Shown piece after piece: positions 7,220 to 16,636 of a stretch of 64,000 nt of DNA. The notes beneath the pieces were generated by a model. The model was given only the letters and a program-made list of their open reading frames with translations. It had not been told where the DNA came from and did not search any database. The translations under genes were made by a program, and so were the position numbers. The DNA is taken from contig NZ_JAJJMO010000001.1 of assembly GCF_020905345.1 (NCBI RefSeq), forward strand, positions 5,146,001 through 5,210,000. The letters run 5' to 3'. Within the stretch, counting starts at the first letter, position 1. Every line of letters starts with the position of its first letter. The stretch is from Flavobacterium pisciphilum. Its GTDB lineage: Bacteria > Bacteroidota > Bacteroidia > Flavobacteriales > Flavobacteriaceae.

Positions 7220-7843
7220 ATGAGTTTACGTAAGTATCTAACTAGCCGAGTATTTTTTACGCAAATACTAATTGCTGTTGCAATTATTGCTGTTTTGGGG
7301 TATTTGTTTATGCATTGGTTGACTTTTACCACTGATCATGGACATGAAATTGAAGTACCTGATTTGAAAAAATTGACGGAAGAGCAAGTTGAGGCAAAAT
7401 TGGACGGACTGGATTTGGATTACGTGCTTTTGGATAGTGTAGATTATAAAAGTGATTTCCCTAAATATAGTGTTGTTGAGCAAGATCCTTTGCCGGGAAC
7501 GAAAGTAAAAGTGGGAAGAAAGATTTATATTAAAATAAATTCTTCTGGTTTTTCATCAGTTCGTATTCCGGATTTGATTGAGAAAACATACCGTGAAGCG
7601 GTGCCTACCTTAAAAGCATTGGGACTTCAAGAGGGGACAATTACGTATATTCCGAACCTTGGAAAAGACATGGTTTTGGAAATGCGTTACAAAGGAAGAA
7701 ATTTAAAAGTGGGAGATCGCGTACTGAAATCATCAAAAATTGATTTGGTTTTGGGCGATGGAAAAGCAAGTTATTTAGATGAAAGTCAACCGGCAGATTC
7801 TCTAGCAGTGCCTGAAGATGAAAAAACAGCAAATGAACAATAA
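7220..7843 (+). CDS. PASTA-domain membrane protein
   Basis: 207 residues. A single N-terminal transmembrane helix (about 12-33) is followed by two PASTA repeats. The first (about 38-108) includes VPDLKKLTEEQVEAKLDGL and DPLPGTKVKVGRKIYIKI. The second (about 112-180) includes RIPDLIEKTYREAVPTLKALGL. The C-terminus is a short acidic tail. PASTA domains bind peptidoglycan muropeptides or beta-lactams in kinases and PBPs, but no kinase domain is attached here. It overlaps the pseudouridine synthase gene by 26 bp and is transcribed with it. Confidence 0.88.
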   Translation: MSLRKYLTSRVFFTQILIAVAIIAVLGYLFMHWLTFTTDHGHEIEVPDLKKLTEEQVEAKLDGLDLDYVLLDSVDYKSDFPKYSVVEQDPLPGTKVKVGRKIYIKINSSGFSSVRIPDLIEKTYREAVPTLKALGLQEGTITYIPNLGKDMVLEMRYKGRNLKVGDRVLKSSKIDLVLGDGKASYLDESQPADSLAVPEDEKTANEQ

Positions 7844-8876
7844 TAATACCGATAGTTTAGATTTAGAAGAAGAGTTATATGAGCATTTTAGATTTGAAGT
7901 TCCTAAGGGTCAAGCGCCTTTACGAATCGACAAATATTTAATGGGCTTAATACAAAATGCAACAAGAAATAAGATTCAGAATGCTGCAACAGAGGGTAAT
8001 ATCTTTGTAAATGACGTCATTGTAAAGTCAAATTACAAAGTTAAAGCGTTTGATGTTGTTACGGTTATGTTGTCACATCCTCCGTATGAAAATCATATTA
8101 TTCCAGAAGATATTCCGTTAAACATTGTTTACGAAGATGATGCTTTATTGTTAATCAATAAGGAGCCTGGAATGGTTGTGCATCCTGGTCATGGTAATTA
8201 TACTGGAACTTTGGTTCATGCTTTGGCTCATCATTTTGATAATCTTCCAATGAATAGTAGCGAGCGTCCTGGATTGGTTCATAGAATTGATAAGGATACT
8301 TCTGGACTTTTGGTTATTGCCAAAACGGAAGCTGCTATGACGCATCTTGCCAAACAATTCGAAGCTAAAACTTCTGAAAGAGAATACATTGCTTTGGTTT
8401 GGGGGAATGTTGCTGAGGAGCAAGGTACTATTGAAGGGAATCTAGCTAGACACTTGAAAGACAGAATGCAAATGGCTGTTTTTGCTGATCCTGAGATTGG
8501 TAAACCTGCTGTAACGCATTATAAAGTTTTGGAACGTTTTGGATATGTTACTTTAATTTCTTGTCAGCTTGAAACGGGTAGAACGCACCAGATTCGTGCA
8601 CATATGAAACATATTGGTCATCCGCTTTTTAATGATGAGCGTTATGGTGGTCATTTGATTTTAAAGGGAACTACGTTTACTAAATACAAGCAATTTATTG
8701 ATAATTGTTTTAAGGCTTTGCCTAGGCAAGCATTGCATGCAAAAACGCTAGGTTTTGTTCATCCTACCACTGGTGAGATGATGCGTTTTGATACTGACTT
8801 GCCTGATGATTTTAAGGATTGTATCGAGAAATGGAGAAATTACTCTAAATCACATAATACTGATGAAGAAAGTTAA
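7818..8876 (+). CDS. RluD-family 23S rRNA pseudouridine synthase
   Basis: 352 residues. An N-terminal S4 RNA-binding domain (about 35-88, APLRIDKYL, NKIQNA, GNIFVNDVIVKSNYKV) precedes the catalytic domain. The RluA/RluD signature HRIDKDTSG is at 155-163 with the catalytic Asp at 158. The conserved TGRTHQIRAHMKHIGHPLFND follows. It isomerises uridine to pseudouridine in rRNA. The ATG at 7818 overlaps the PASTA gene; the ATG at 7833 is an equally possible start. Confidence 0.92.
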   Translation: MKKQQMNNNNTDSLDLEEELYEHFRFEVPKGQAPLRIDKYLMGLIQNATRNKIQNAATEGNIFVNDVIVKSNYKVKAFDVVTVMLSHPPYENHIIPEDIPLNIVYEDDALLLINKEPGMVVHPGHGNYTGTLVHALAHHFDNLPMNSSERPGLVHRIDKDTSGLLVIAKTEAAMTHLAKQFEAKTSEREYIALVWGNVAEEQGTIEGNLARHLKDRMQMAVFADPEIGKPAVTHYKVLERFGYVTLISCQLETGRTHQIRAHMKHIGHPLFNDERYGGHLILKGTTFTKYKQFIDNCFKALPRQALHAKTLGFVHPTTGEMMRFDTDLPDDFKDCIEKWRNYSKSHNTDEES

Positions 8877-8883
8877 AATATAT

Positions 8884-8907
8884 AAAGCCCCAATTTGGGG
8901 CTTTTTT
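8884..8907 (+). terminator. Rho-independent terminator
   Basis: AAAGCCCC / GGGGCTTT stem with AATTT loop and a T run, 7 bp after the pseudouridine synthase stop. Confidence 0.9.
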
Positions 8908-9064
8908 TATGCTTTGTTCTCTTTGAAAAAACAAACTCTGTTTTGATTACTCTTTGTTTTTGTCATTATTGAAATAGTATTACTGATTGATTTTTGTTCG
9001 TATATATGGTACTTTTTCTTTGTCTGTTAAATTGATTTTTTAGCGATTTACTCTGCAAATTAAT

Positions 9065-9072
9065 TACTTTTG
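9065..9072 (+). promoter_or_regulatory. -7 box TACTTTTG
   Basis: Perfect TAnnTTTG 28 bp before the SulP transporter ATG at 9101. No clear -33 TTG at normal spacing. Confidence 0.5.
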
Positions 9073-9100
9073 CCGCTTTCACAGACTTATATTCAAAATA

Positions 9101-10627
9101 ATGAAGCAGTATTTTAATTTATTTGACTTTAGACAAAAAGTAGATTATAAAACAGAAATCTTGGCTGGTTTAACTGTGGCTATGACTATGATTCCTGAAT
9201 CACTTTCGTTTGCTATTTTAGCTGGTTTTCCGCCATTGGTTGGTTTGTATGCTGCATTTATCATGGGATTGATCACGGCTGTTTTTGGTGGACGTCCCGG
9301 AATGGTTTCGGGTGGAGCTGGAGCTACGGTAATTGTATTGATTGCTTTAATGAAATCGCATGGTTTGGAATATGTTTTTGCTGCTGTAGCTTTGGCTGGA
9401 GTTTTGCAAATTTTGGTTGGTTTATTTAAGTGGGGGAAATTTATTCGGTTGGTTCCTCAGCCTGTAATGTATGGTTTTGTAAATGGTTTGGCTGTTGTGA
9501 TTTTTATGTCGCAATTAAAACAATTTAAAACTGTTGTTAATGGAGAGTCTGTTTGGCTTTCGGGAAGCCCAATGTTTATTATGTTAGGATTGGTTGCTTT
9601 GACTGTAGCAATTGTAATTGTGTTTCCTAAAATCACCAAGGCTATTCCTGCTTCATTGGTAGCGATTATTGTTGTATTTGGTTTGGTTCTTGGTTTTGGG
9701 ATTGAAACAAAAACGGTGGCTGATATTGCTTCTATAAGTGGTGGTTTTCCTTCTTTTCATTTGCCAAATATTAATTTTAATCTAGAAACGCTTCAATTAA
9801 TTTTTCCATATTCTTTAATTATGGCTTCTGTTGGTTTGACTGAAGGCTTACTAACATTAAATCTAGTTGATGAGTTAACTGGAACTAAAGGAAATGGCAA
9901 TCGCGAATGTATCGCTCAGGGAAGTGCTAATATTGTAAATGGTTTTTTCTTTGGAATGGGTGGGTGCCCTATGATTGCACAAACGTTGGTAAATATTTCG
10001 GCTGGTTCTAGAGCGCGTTTGTCTGGTATTATTGCTTCGTTGACTATTCTTGTTATTATTTTATTTGGAGCTCCTGTAATTGAGAAATTACCCATGGCTG
10101 CTTTGGTTGGTGTTATGTTTATGGTTGCAATAGGCACATTTGAATGGGCTAGTTTCCGAATTATTAATAAAATGCCTAAGCATGATATTTTTGTTGGAAT
10201 TGTCGTAGCTGTGATTACTATTTTTATGCATAATCTGGCTTTGGCAGTTTTAATAGGTGTTATTATTTCGGCATTGGTTTTTGCTTGGGAAAGTGCTAAA
10301 CGTATTCGTGCTAGAGAATATATTGATGATAATGGAGTAAAACATTACGAGATTTTTGGCCCTCTTTTTTTTGGTTCTACTATGGCATTTATAGAAAAAT
10401 TTGATGTTAATGATGATCCTAATGAAATAATTATAGATTTTAAAGAAAGTAAGATTGTTGATATGAGTGCTATTGATGCTGTAAATAAAATTACTGAGCG
10501 CTATGCCAAGGCAAATAAAACGGTTCGTCTATATCATTTAAGTGAAGATTGTAGGTTACTGCTTAAAAACGCTGCTATTATTGTTGATATTCTAGAAGAT
10601 CCCACTTATAAAGTTACTACTGATTAA
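9101..10627 (+). CDS. SulP-family anion transporter with STAS domain
   Basis: 508 residues. The membrane domain (about 1-400) begins with the SulP hallmark: EILAGLTVAMTMIPESLSFA, then GLYAAF and SGGAGATVIVL. A cytoplasmic STAS domain follows (about 410-505, IIIDFKESKIVDMSAIDAVNKI). SulP proteins move sulfate, bicarbonate or other anions, and this member could be either. It forms a single-gene unit between a -7 box and a bidirectional terminator. Confidence 0.92.
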   Translation: MKQYFNLFDFRQKVDYKTEILAGLTVAMTMIPESLSFAILAGFPPLVGLYAAFIMGLITAVFGGRPGMVSGGAGATVIVLIALMKSHGLEYVFAAVALAGVLQILVGLFKWGKFIRLVPQPVMYGFVNGLAVVIFMSQLKQFKTVVNGESVWLSGSPMFIMLGLVALTVAIVIVFPKITKAIPASLVAIIVVFGLVLGFGIETKTVADIASISGGFPSFHLPNINFNLETLQLIFPYSLIMASVGLTEGLLTLNLVDELTGTKGNGNRECIAQGSANIVNGFFFGMGGCPMIAQTLVNISAGSRARLSGIIASLTILVIILFGAPVIEKLPMAALVGVMFMVAIGTFEWASFRIINKMPKHDIFVGIVVAVITIFMHNLALAVLIGVIISALVFAWESAKRIRAREYIDDNGVKHYEIFGPLFFGSTMAFIEKFDVNDDPNEIIIDFKESKIVDMSAIDAVNKITERYAKANKTVRLYHLSEDCRLLLKNAAIIVDILEDPTYKVTTD

Positions 10628-10655
10628 AGATTAAAAAGAGGACTTTGAACTAAAA

Positions 10656-10697
10656 ACAAAAGAGGGAATCTCATAATTATGAGATTCCCTCTTTTGT
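10656..10697. terminator. Bidirectional terminator (perfect palindrome)
   Basis: A perfect palindrome of about 42 bp centred on CATAATTATG with AGAGGGAATCTCAT arms and A/T runs at both ends. It lies between convergent genes ending at 10627 and 10698 and can end both transcripts. Confidence 0.9.
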
Positions 10698-11306
10698 TTA
10701 AATACTTTTTATAATTAAGTCTGTTATTTTTACTTCTCCGTTGGTTATGAATCCTAGTTTTCCGTGTTGGTTTAAGTTGCTTTTTTCTATAGAACATTCT
10801 AATGTAGTAGTACCATCTACAGAAAAGAACAATTGATTGTTTAATAATCGAATCTTTATGGAATACCATTGGTTGTTTTTTAGACTCATTGGTTTAGCAA
10901 ATAAAGTTGGTCCGCCTCGGTCATCATATTCATCACCATTTTTAACGTATTTTCCTCTGCCAATTACTATATTTTGATCTATTTGATAAAGATAAGTTCG
11001 GATGTATTTTTCATGATCTAAATTTAGCATAATTTCAAATAGGGACTCTTTTGTCATATTTGCTTTTAAATTTATTTCATAATTTTTAGGAAGCTGTTTT
11101 TTAGATTCTATTATAGCCCAAGACATGGGACCTCCTGCACCAATTAAAGTGTCATTTTGCAATTGCCACTTTTTAGGATCTAGATTCCAATGAGATTTGA
11201 GTTTATGCTTAGCTAACTGGTATTCTTTTTTGGGTGTTGAAATTGTGGTAGAACAGGAGCTTATTACTAATGGTAATAGGAGTAAAAGTATGTGCTTAAG
11301 TTTCAT
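10698..11306 (-). CDS. Lipoprotein with a jelly-roll (DUF1080/LamG-like) domain
   Basis: 202 residues with a lipoprotein signal peptide (lipobox LVISSC, Cys18). The mature part looks like the concanavalin-like fold of 3-keto-disaccharide hydrolase (DUF1080) proteins: an LIGAGGPMSWAII segment, a beta-strand run, NNQWYSIKIRLLNNQLFFSVDG and KLGFITNGEVKITDLIIK at the end. It is presumably membrane-anchored in the cell envelope. Family assignment is tentative and based on pattern only. Confidence 0.6.
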   Translation of the reverse strand: MKLKHILLLLLPLVISSCSTTISTPKKEYQLAKHKLKSHWNLDPKKWQLQNDTLIGAGGPMSWAIIESKKQLPKNYEINLKANMTKESLFEIMLNLDHEKYIRTYLYQIDQNIVIGRGKYVKNGDEYDDRGGPTLFAKPMSLKNNQWYSIKIRLLNNQLFFSVDGTTTLECSIEKSNLNQHGKLGFITNGEVKITDLIIKSI

Positions 11307-11400
11307 ATATGTGATTTTTTTCTGTTAAGTCATATATGATATCGCTTTTATTTTATGGGGTTTGCTTGTAACAAACTTTTTGGTTACTGCGATTTCTGAC

Positions 11401-12633
11401 TTATTGTTTTATCGTTCCGATTGATCCTTTTTCTGATGGAATTAATTCAAACACAGCAGTAGGAGTGAGTCCTGGCTCAATGCGATGTGAGACATACAAG
11501 ATAGTCATATTCGTTTCTTTAACCAAAAGGGTAACAAGTTCTATAACTAAGGCTACATTTTCGTCATCTAGGCCTTCTACTGGCTCGTCTAAAATAACCA
11601 AAGGAGGATGTTTCAAAACAGCTCTAACTATTAATGCTACTCTTTGTTGACCAATAGAAAGTTGTGTAAATGTTTTATCTTTTAAATGGCTCATTTTAAT
11701 CACATCTAGCCATTGCGATACAATTTGTCTTTGTAATGAAGTTGGTTCAGTATATAAACCAATTGAGTCAAAAAAGCCAGACAGTATCATGTGTTCCAGA
11801 CTGTGTTTTTTCTGAAATAAATCGGTCATGGAAGTCGAAAAATATCCGATTCTCTTTTTGATATCCCAAACGCTTTCTCCACTTCCTTTTTTCTTTCCAA
11901 AAAGGAATAAATCTTGTCCATATCCTTTTGGGTTATCTCCAGAAATTAATGACAGTATTGTGCTTTTTCCTGAACCGTTTGGACCGATAAGTTGCCAAAA
12001 CTCATTTTTTTTGATTGTCCATGTAATGGCGTCAACGATTTTTCTTTCGTCATAACTCACCGAAACGGCATTCATATGAATTAGTACCTCTTCATTATAA
12101 TCGGTAGGCTCAGCTGGCTTTGGAATAGTGACTTTTATTGAATTTGAGCTCGTTTGAGTTTGTTTTATTTCGTTTAAAATAAATGTATTATCTGTAATTT
12201 GTGCTTTGTTGTGAATAAAAGGAAACAAATCGGCAGCTCGATTTACCAATTGAATGATGCGAACTGATTTTGCCAATTGTTCTAGTGAATTAGCCAATGT
12301 AATACGAGAAGCATGATCCAAGTGATCGAGTGGATTATCGAAAATAATATAATCGGGGTTTTGCTTTACACAATAGTTCAAAAACTCTTTTTTTCGTTCG
12401 CCTGAGGAGAATGTTTTTAGTTTTCGTTCTGATTCTGTTGCAGCTTCTATTACATCATATTGGTATTCTTTTTCGATGAATTTATCGATTGCAATATCCG
12501 AAAATAGAATCCCGTTTAAGGAATTAAAAGGGGCAAGTTCTCCTTTGGCATTTCCGTCAAGTACCGTGTCAATAAAAGCTTTTTTATTAACGGTATTCGA
12601 TAAAAGGATGTCCCAATGTTCTATTGTATTCAT
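11401..12633 (-). CDS. Double ATP-binding-cassette protein (ModF/PhrA-like)
   Basis: 410 residues with two ABC ATPase halves and no membrane segments. The C-terminal half is complete: Walker A GPNGSGKST 217-225, signature LSIGQQ 325-330, Walker B LVILDEP 345-351. The N-terminal half keeps a signature-like FSSGERKK (75-82) and D-loop HLD, but its Walker A is unrecognisable (LDGNAKGEL) and its Walker B Glu is Asn (IFDNP). This asymmetric layout resembles ModF/PhrA-type proteins. The transport partner, if any, is not adjacent. Confidence 0.82.
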   Translation of the reverse strand: MNTIEHWDILLSNTVNKKAFIDTVLDGNAKGELAPFNSLNGILFSDIAIDKFIEKEYQYDVIEAATESERKLKTFSSGERKKEFLNYCVKQNPDYIIFDNPLDHLDHASRITLANSLEQLAKSVRIIQLVNRAADLFPFIHNKAQITDNTFILNEIKQTQTSSNSIKVTIPKPAEPTDYNEEVLIHMNAVSVSYDERKIVDAITWTIKKNEFWQLIGPNGSGKSTILSLISGDNPKGYGQDLFLFGKKKGSGESVWDIKKRIGYFSTSMTDLFQKKHSLEHMILSGFFDSIGLYTEPTSLQRQIVSQWLDVIKMSHLKDKTFTQLSIGQQRVALIVRAVLKHPPLVILDEPVEGLDDENVALVIELVTLLVKETNMTILYVSHRIEPGLTPTAVFELIPSEKGSIGTIKQ

Positions 12634-12651
12634 TTGCGCAATTTAAGAATT

Positions 12652-13506
12652 CTATTTTGTTTGGGCTGTAATCATAGGTCGATTATTTCTAGACCATTCG
12701 CTCCAAGAACCTACATAAAGTTTCGGAATTGATAATTCTGCATAATCCATAGCGAGTATAGTATGACAAGCTGTTACGCCTGAACCACAATGCACAATTA
12801 TATTTTCGGGTTTTGTATTGCCTATTATAGCTTGATATTTGGCTTTTAAAACTTCAGGAGCTAAATAGTTACCATCTTCATTCAAATTGCTCGTAAAAGG
12901 AACGTTTGTAGCTCCAGGAATGTGTCCCGCAATTAAATCGATAGGTTCTGTTAAGCCATTAAAACGATCTTTGTCTCTTACATCAATGATTATCGTGTTC
13001 TGATTATTGCTGACTTTGTCTATTTCTGTTATAGTTGCTTGATGCAATTGCCAGTTTGTAATTGGGTATAATTCTGCTATTGCAAAACTTTCTGTTCCTG
13101 AGTCTACTGGAAAACCTACTTGTGTTGCTGCTTGTAAACCGCCATTTATAACTTGTATTTTTTCATGACCTATTGCTCTTAACATCCACCAGAAACGAGC
13201 GGCAGCGTTTGAACCGTTTTTGTCATCGTATACGATTACATGACTTGATGGTATTATTCCAAGTTTTGATAGGACTTCTGAAAATTTTTCGAATGAAGGT
13301 AAAGGATGTCTTCCTCCATTGGCAGCATCTGAGGGGATGGTTGCTAAATCAAGATTTAAATCGACATAACGAGCCCCTTGTAAATGAGATGTTATGTAAT
13401 TTTCTTTGGCATTAATTCCTGCTCTAGCATCAATAATTACAATTTCTGATTTTTGTAATGCTATTAGTTCTTCAGGACTTATGATTGGAGATAATTGCTT
13501 TGCCAT
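12652..13506 (-). CDS. Sulfurtransferase (thiosulfate / 3-mercaptopyruvate type)
   Basis: 284 residues made of two rhodanese domains. The N-terminal one is inactive-type (IIDARAG at 25-30). The C-terminal one has the catalytic Cys240 in HCGSGVTAC. A CG[ST]GVTA loop is typical of 3-mercaptopyruvate sulfurtransferases, whereas classical rhodanese has CRKGVTA. It transfers sulfane sulfur to thiols or cyanide in the cytoplasm. It lies 18 bp upstream of the ABC protein on the same strand and may be co-transcribed. Confidence 0.92.
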   Translation of the reverse strand: MAKQLSPIISPEELIALQKSEIVIIDARAGINAKENYITSHLQGARYVDLNLDLATIPSDAANGGRHPLPSFEKFSEVLSKLGIIPSSHVIVYDDKNGSNAAARFWWMLRAIGHEKIQVINGGLQAATQVGFPVDSGTESFAIAELYPITNWQLHQATITEIDKVSNNQNTIIIDVRDKDRFNGLTEPIDLIAGHIPGATNVPFTSNLNEDGNYLAPEVLKAKYQAIIGNTKPENIIVHCGSGVTACHTILAMDYAELSIPKLYVGSWSEWSRNNRPMITAQTK

Positions 13507-13531
13507 TTTATTTATGATTGAAATTGAATAC

Positions 13532-14392
13532 TTATAATTTCCCAGTGTTGTTTTTTAGCCACAATAACGTATTTATTACCAGTTGGCTTTGGGGCTCATT
13601 TTCGAAGGTATATGAAAGGGTTTTATTGGTGTTGTTTTCATAATCGATATCGTTATGACCCATGTTAAAATAGACCATTTTGTATTTTTTATTTGTCCAA
13701 ACGATAGGATAATAGCCACTATGCCATATTTCGCTAGGTTTTGGTCCTGTTCCTAGTGGGAAACTTTTATCGTCTATGGCTAAAAGAATATTGATATCTG
13801 GATTTTCTCTAAGATCATTCTGCCATCTGTACCATTCGTTTGGTGATGATTTAAATGTTAAAGGGATATCTTTTGTTATAATAAATTTGCTTTCCACTCG
13901 TAGTATTGCTGATGTTGGCTTCCATGTATTACTGCCATATTCGCCAGAACCTAAGAACTGATTGTGATACCAATCCCAGTTTTGAGGATATTGTGAATCA
14001 TTTAAAGCAAACGCTGCAAAGTGAAACCCAATCCAAGCTCCACCATTTTCCATGTATTTTTTAAAAGCTTCCCTCTGATTTGTCTCTTCGGGGTGCGTAT
14101 CTAAAAAAATTACTGCTTGATATTTTGCTAGAAATTTAGCATTTAGGTTATCCCAATTATTGGTTGAATCGTATTCAAAATGATATTTTTCTGCCATTTT
14201 AGGAAACCAGCTGTTGGCTTCATGTACAAAACTGATATGAGCTTGGTCGTTTTTGGCAGTATAAAAGGCAATTACTTTAAATTTAGAATTGTCTTTATCA
14301 TGTTGAGAAAAAGTAGAATAAGTTGTTAGGAGGATTAGTGTTAGTAACCCTCTTTTGGCAACATAATAGATTGTTTTATCAAGTAACCGCAT
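13532..14392 (-). CDS. ThuA-domain secreted protein
   Basis: 286 residues with a signal-peptide-like N-terminus (hydrophobic run 13-29, cleavage after TFSQ). The rest resembles ThuA (trehalose utilisation) proteins, a class I glutamine-amidotransferase-like fold: KVIAFYTAKNDQAHISFVHEA, YQAVIFLDTHPEE, the glycine-containing GGAWIGFHFAAFA where the amidotransferase nucleophile would be (His/Phe here, no Cys), and FNMGHNDIDYE near the end. ThuA-like proteins in Bacteroidota often lie near glycan genes; none are visible here. Confidence 0.85.
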   Translation of the reverse strand: MRLLDKTIYYVAKRGLLTLILLTTYSTFSQHDKDNSKFKVIAFYTAKNDQAHISFVHEANSWFPKMAEKYHFEYDSTNNWDNLNAKFLAKYQAVIFLDTHPEETNQREAFKKYMENGGAWIGFHFAAFALNDSQYPQNWDWYHNQFLGSGEYGSNTWKPTSAILRVESKFIITKDIPLTFKSSPNEWYRWQNDLRENPDINILLAIDDKSFPLGTGPKPSEIWHSGYYPIVWTNKKYKMVYFNMGHNDIDYENNTNKTLSYTFENEPQSQLVINTLLWLKNNTGKL

Positions 14393-14424
14393 TGAATCGA
14401 TCTTGGGGATTGCTACTTTTTTTA

Positions 14425-14814
14425 TTAATCGTTAATTTTTTCTATCACTATTTCATTTCCAGATTTGTCATAGTAAGTGCAAGTCATTTCGACAATATCT
14501 ACTCTCCATTTGGCTATTCCGCATTGCCCAGCTTGGTTGCAAAATGTCATATAATCGGTTTGTCCGTCTTGATGTTGTAAGAGGTATTCTAGGAAAAGTT
14601 CTTTATTTACATTTGATGTTACTTTTATCTCCTCGTATTTATCAGTTGTAGCTACTCGATAATTGTTAACGCCATAATATTCTACAGTACCATCTTTTAC
14701 ATTGGTGTCGTATCCTTTTACGCCAAGAATTATTAAGTCTTGTATGTAATTTGGGAAATCAGCTCCAGTTTTTACTTTTGAATGTGCTTCTTTAATTTGT
14801 TCTATTGTAAACAT
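14425..14814 (-). CDS. DUF1398 (YbcV-like) family protein
   Basis: 129 residues, no signal peptide. It has the family pattern: FTIEQIKEAHSKVKTGADFPNYIQDL, YGVNNYRVATT, FLEYLLQHQDGQTDYMTFCNQAGQCGIAKWRVDI and a final MTCTYYDKSGNEI. The full length matches the family. The biochemical role is not known. A candidate -7 box, TATTTTTG on the minus strand at 14858-14851, lies 37 bp upstream. Confidence 0.85.
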   Translation of the reverse strand: MFTIEQIKEAHSKVKTGADFPNYIQDLIILGVKGYDTNVKDGTVEYYGVNNYRVATTDKYEEIKVTSNVNKELFLEYLLQHQDGQTDYMTFCNQAGQCGIAKWRVDIVEMTCTYYDKSGNEIVIEKIND

Positions 14815-15059
14815 ATTGATTTGTACTTGGGTTAAAAATATTTATTGTTTCAAAAATACGATTAATGACTCTATATTTTCTTTTTATGAAAACAAAAAAA
14901 TGAAATAGGTAAAAATATATATAAGATTCTTTAAGGAGAATGAAATTATTAAAATATTGCATTTTAACTGAAAATGAGGTACTTGAAAGGAATTCTTCTT
15001 ATTAATAAGAAAAATATACCTAAATTTACTATAGAATGTTGTAAGCTAAATCTAGTATT

Positions 15060-15752
15060 ATGAAAAAAACATTACTATTACTCCTGTTTACTGTATCTAC
15101 ATTTGCTCAAGAAGCCAATACATTTGATTTTGCAGTTATAAACTCTACTTTAATCTCCCCAAATATTGATCTTGACAGGGGACGGAGTGTTGTTGCTGGA
15201 AATGAGAATCAATACTCAACTTATTTTCAGTATGCTATTAATGTGGGTGCTGATGATTTAATTCTTGGAGCTGGGATTAATAAATCAGAAATTGACCGAA
15301 CCTATATTGGTTATATCGGTAAAATTTGCGAGAATTTCAGGGCGACAATTTCTTTTGGTTATGTAGAATCTCGTAGTGGTTATTATGGAACGTTTACAGG
15401 ATTAAGCGTTTCTTGGCATCTAAGTGACAATAATTTTATTGGTGGAAGTTTACAAAATGTGCATTCTATAGGTGATGCGTATCGTACAGATGTAAGTTTT
15501 GAATATTATAATAAATTAGCTCCGAAAATCTTTGCGAGCTATGAAATTTTGCCTAAAATAATAGTTTTTGGACAATTGAGCAGTAGGGTTAATGATATTG
15601 CATTAAAATATCAACTTAGTCACTTTTCTCTAGGAGGATTTTATTCGGGACACGGAGTTGAAGGTGTTTTTGGTACCTACACTATCGGAAGATTTGCCGT
15701 TTCTTGTAGTACGACCTTTGATAAAGTAAATTTTGGATTGAAGTTTCAGTAA
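15060..15752 (+). CDS. Secreted beta-barrel-like outer membrane protein
   Basis: 230 residues with a short signal peptide (cleavage after TFAQ near residue 17). The remainder is alternating hydrophobic strands rich in aromatic and Gly residues (YSTYFQYAINVGADDLILGAGI, FRATISFGYVESRSGYYGTFTGLSVSWHL, NFIGGSLQN, VFGTYTIGRFAVSCSTTFDKVNFGLKF). This pattern and a C-terminal Phe two residues from the end suggest an 8-10-strand outer membrane barrel. The family was not recognised. The 245 bp upstream hold no other gene. Confidence 0.65.
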   Translation: MKKTLLLLLFTVSTFAQEANTFDFAVINSTLISPNIDLDRGRSVVAGNENQYSTYFQYAINVGADDLILGAGINKSEIDRTYIGYIGKICENFRATISFGYVESRSGYYGTFTGLSVSWHLSDNNFIGGSLQNVHSIGDAYRTDVSFEYYNKLAPKIFASYEILPKIIVFGQLSSRVNDIALKYQLSHFSLGGFYSGHGVEGVFGTYTIGRFAVSCSTTFDKVNFGLKFQ

Positions 15753-15755
15753 TAT

Positions 15756-16598
15756 TTAGTCTTCTTTTTTTAATGTAATTACTTGTTGCGGAAATGGTAT
15801 CTCTATTTTTTCGGCATCAAAACGTTTTTTTATACTGTATAATAAATCACAATAAAGAACAAACCCATCTGTTGCATCTTTGGCCCAAGCCCAAACTTTT
15901 AAGTTTACACTTGAATCTTTAAGGGCTACAACTCTCGCTATGACTAGTGGTGTATTATTTTTTTTGTTTGCAGCAGTTCGAGTATCAATAAATAGTGGAT
16001 GTTTGGCGACTTCTTCTTTCATTATCTCTAATGCTTTATCAATGTCTGAATCATAACCGATACCAATTTCGATAATTTTACAGCATTTGGAATCATTCAT
16101 ATTTGTATTTAGAATAATCTGATTGCTTATAACTGAATTTGGAATAATAATACGATTATTCTCCATGTCTTTTAAAACCACTTGCCTTAAATTGATATCT
16201 TCAACAACACCACTAAAATTATTGATAGTAATTTTATCGTTTATCCTGAAAGGCTTAAAAACAACTAAGAATATTCCGCTCATAATATTGCTTAGGGCCT
16301 GTTGTGAGGCTAGACCTGCAATGACCGAAATTACTCCTGCACCAGCAAGTAAAGAATGCCCGATAACTTTAAACTCTGGAATTTGAATTAATGCAAATGA
16401 AATCCCCAATATGTAGATTACAGTAATGACTAAATGTTTTAAGAACTTATATCCTGTACTATCAAAATTGTTAACACCTAATCGACGGCGAATAAAACGC
16501 ATAAAAAGCTTGTCAACAATAGCGCTCAATACGATTGTAATAACCAGTATTATTGCAATTGCAACTATTAATCGAAAGTCTTTTATTAGGTTTATCAT
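15756..16598 (-). CDS. MscS-family mechanosensitive ion channel
   Basis: 280 residues. N-terminal transmembrane helices (about 8-30, 52-73, 78-110) lead into the MscS pore helix and beta domain (VISVIAGLASQQALSNIMSGIFLVVFKPFRINDKI, then IIIPNSVISNQII). A soluble alpha/beta C-terminal domain follows. It releases osmolytes on hypo-osmotic shock. It is convergent with the barrel protein, ending only 3 bp from it. A second, shorter MscS-like gene lies at 51164-51697. Confidence 0.93.
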   Translation of the reverse strand: MINLIKDFRLIVAIAIILVITIVLSAIVDKLFMRFIRRRLGVNNFDSTGYKFLKHLVITVIYILGISFALIQIPEFKVIGHSLLAGAGVISVIAGLASQQALSNIMSGIFLVVFKPFRINDKITINNFSGVVEDINLRQVVLKDMENNRIIIPNSVISNQIILNTNMNDSKCCKIIEIGIGYDSDIDKALEIMKEEVAKHPLFIDTRTAANKKNNTPLVIARVVALKDSSVNLKVWAWAKDATDGFVLYCDLLYSIKKRFDAEKIEIPFPQQVITLKKED

Positions 16599-16636
16599 TG
16601 AGATTTTTATTTCTGTTTTTTGATGAAAGTAAAGTA

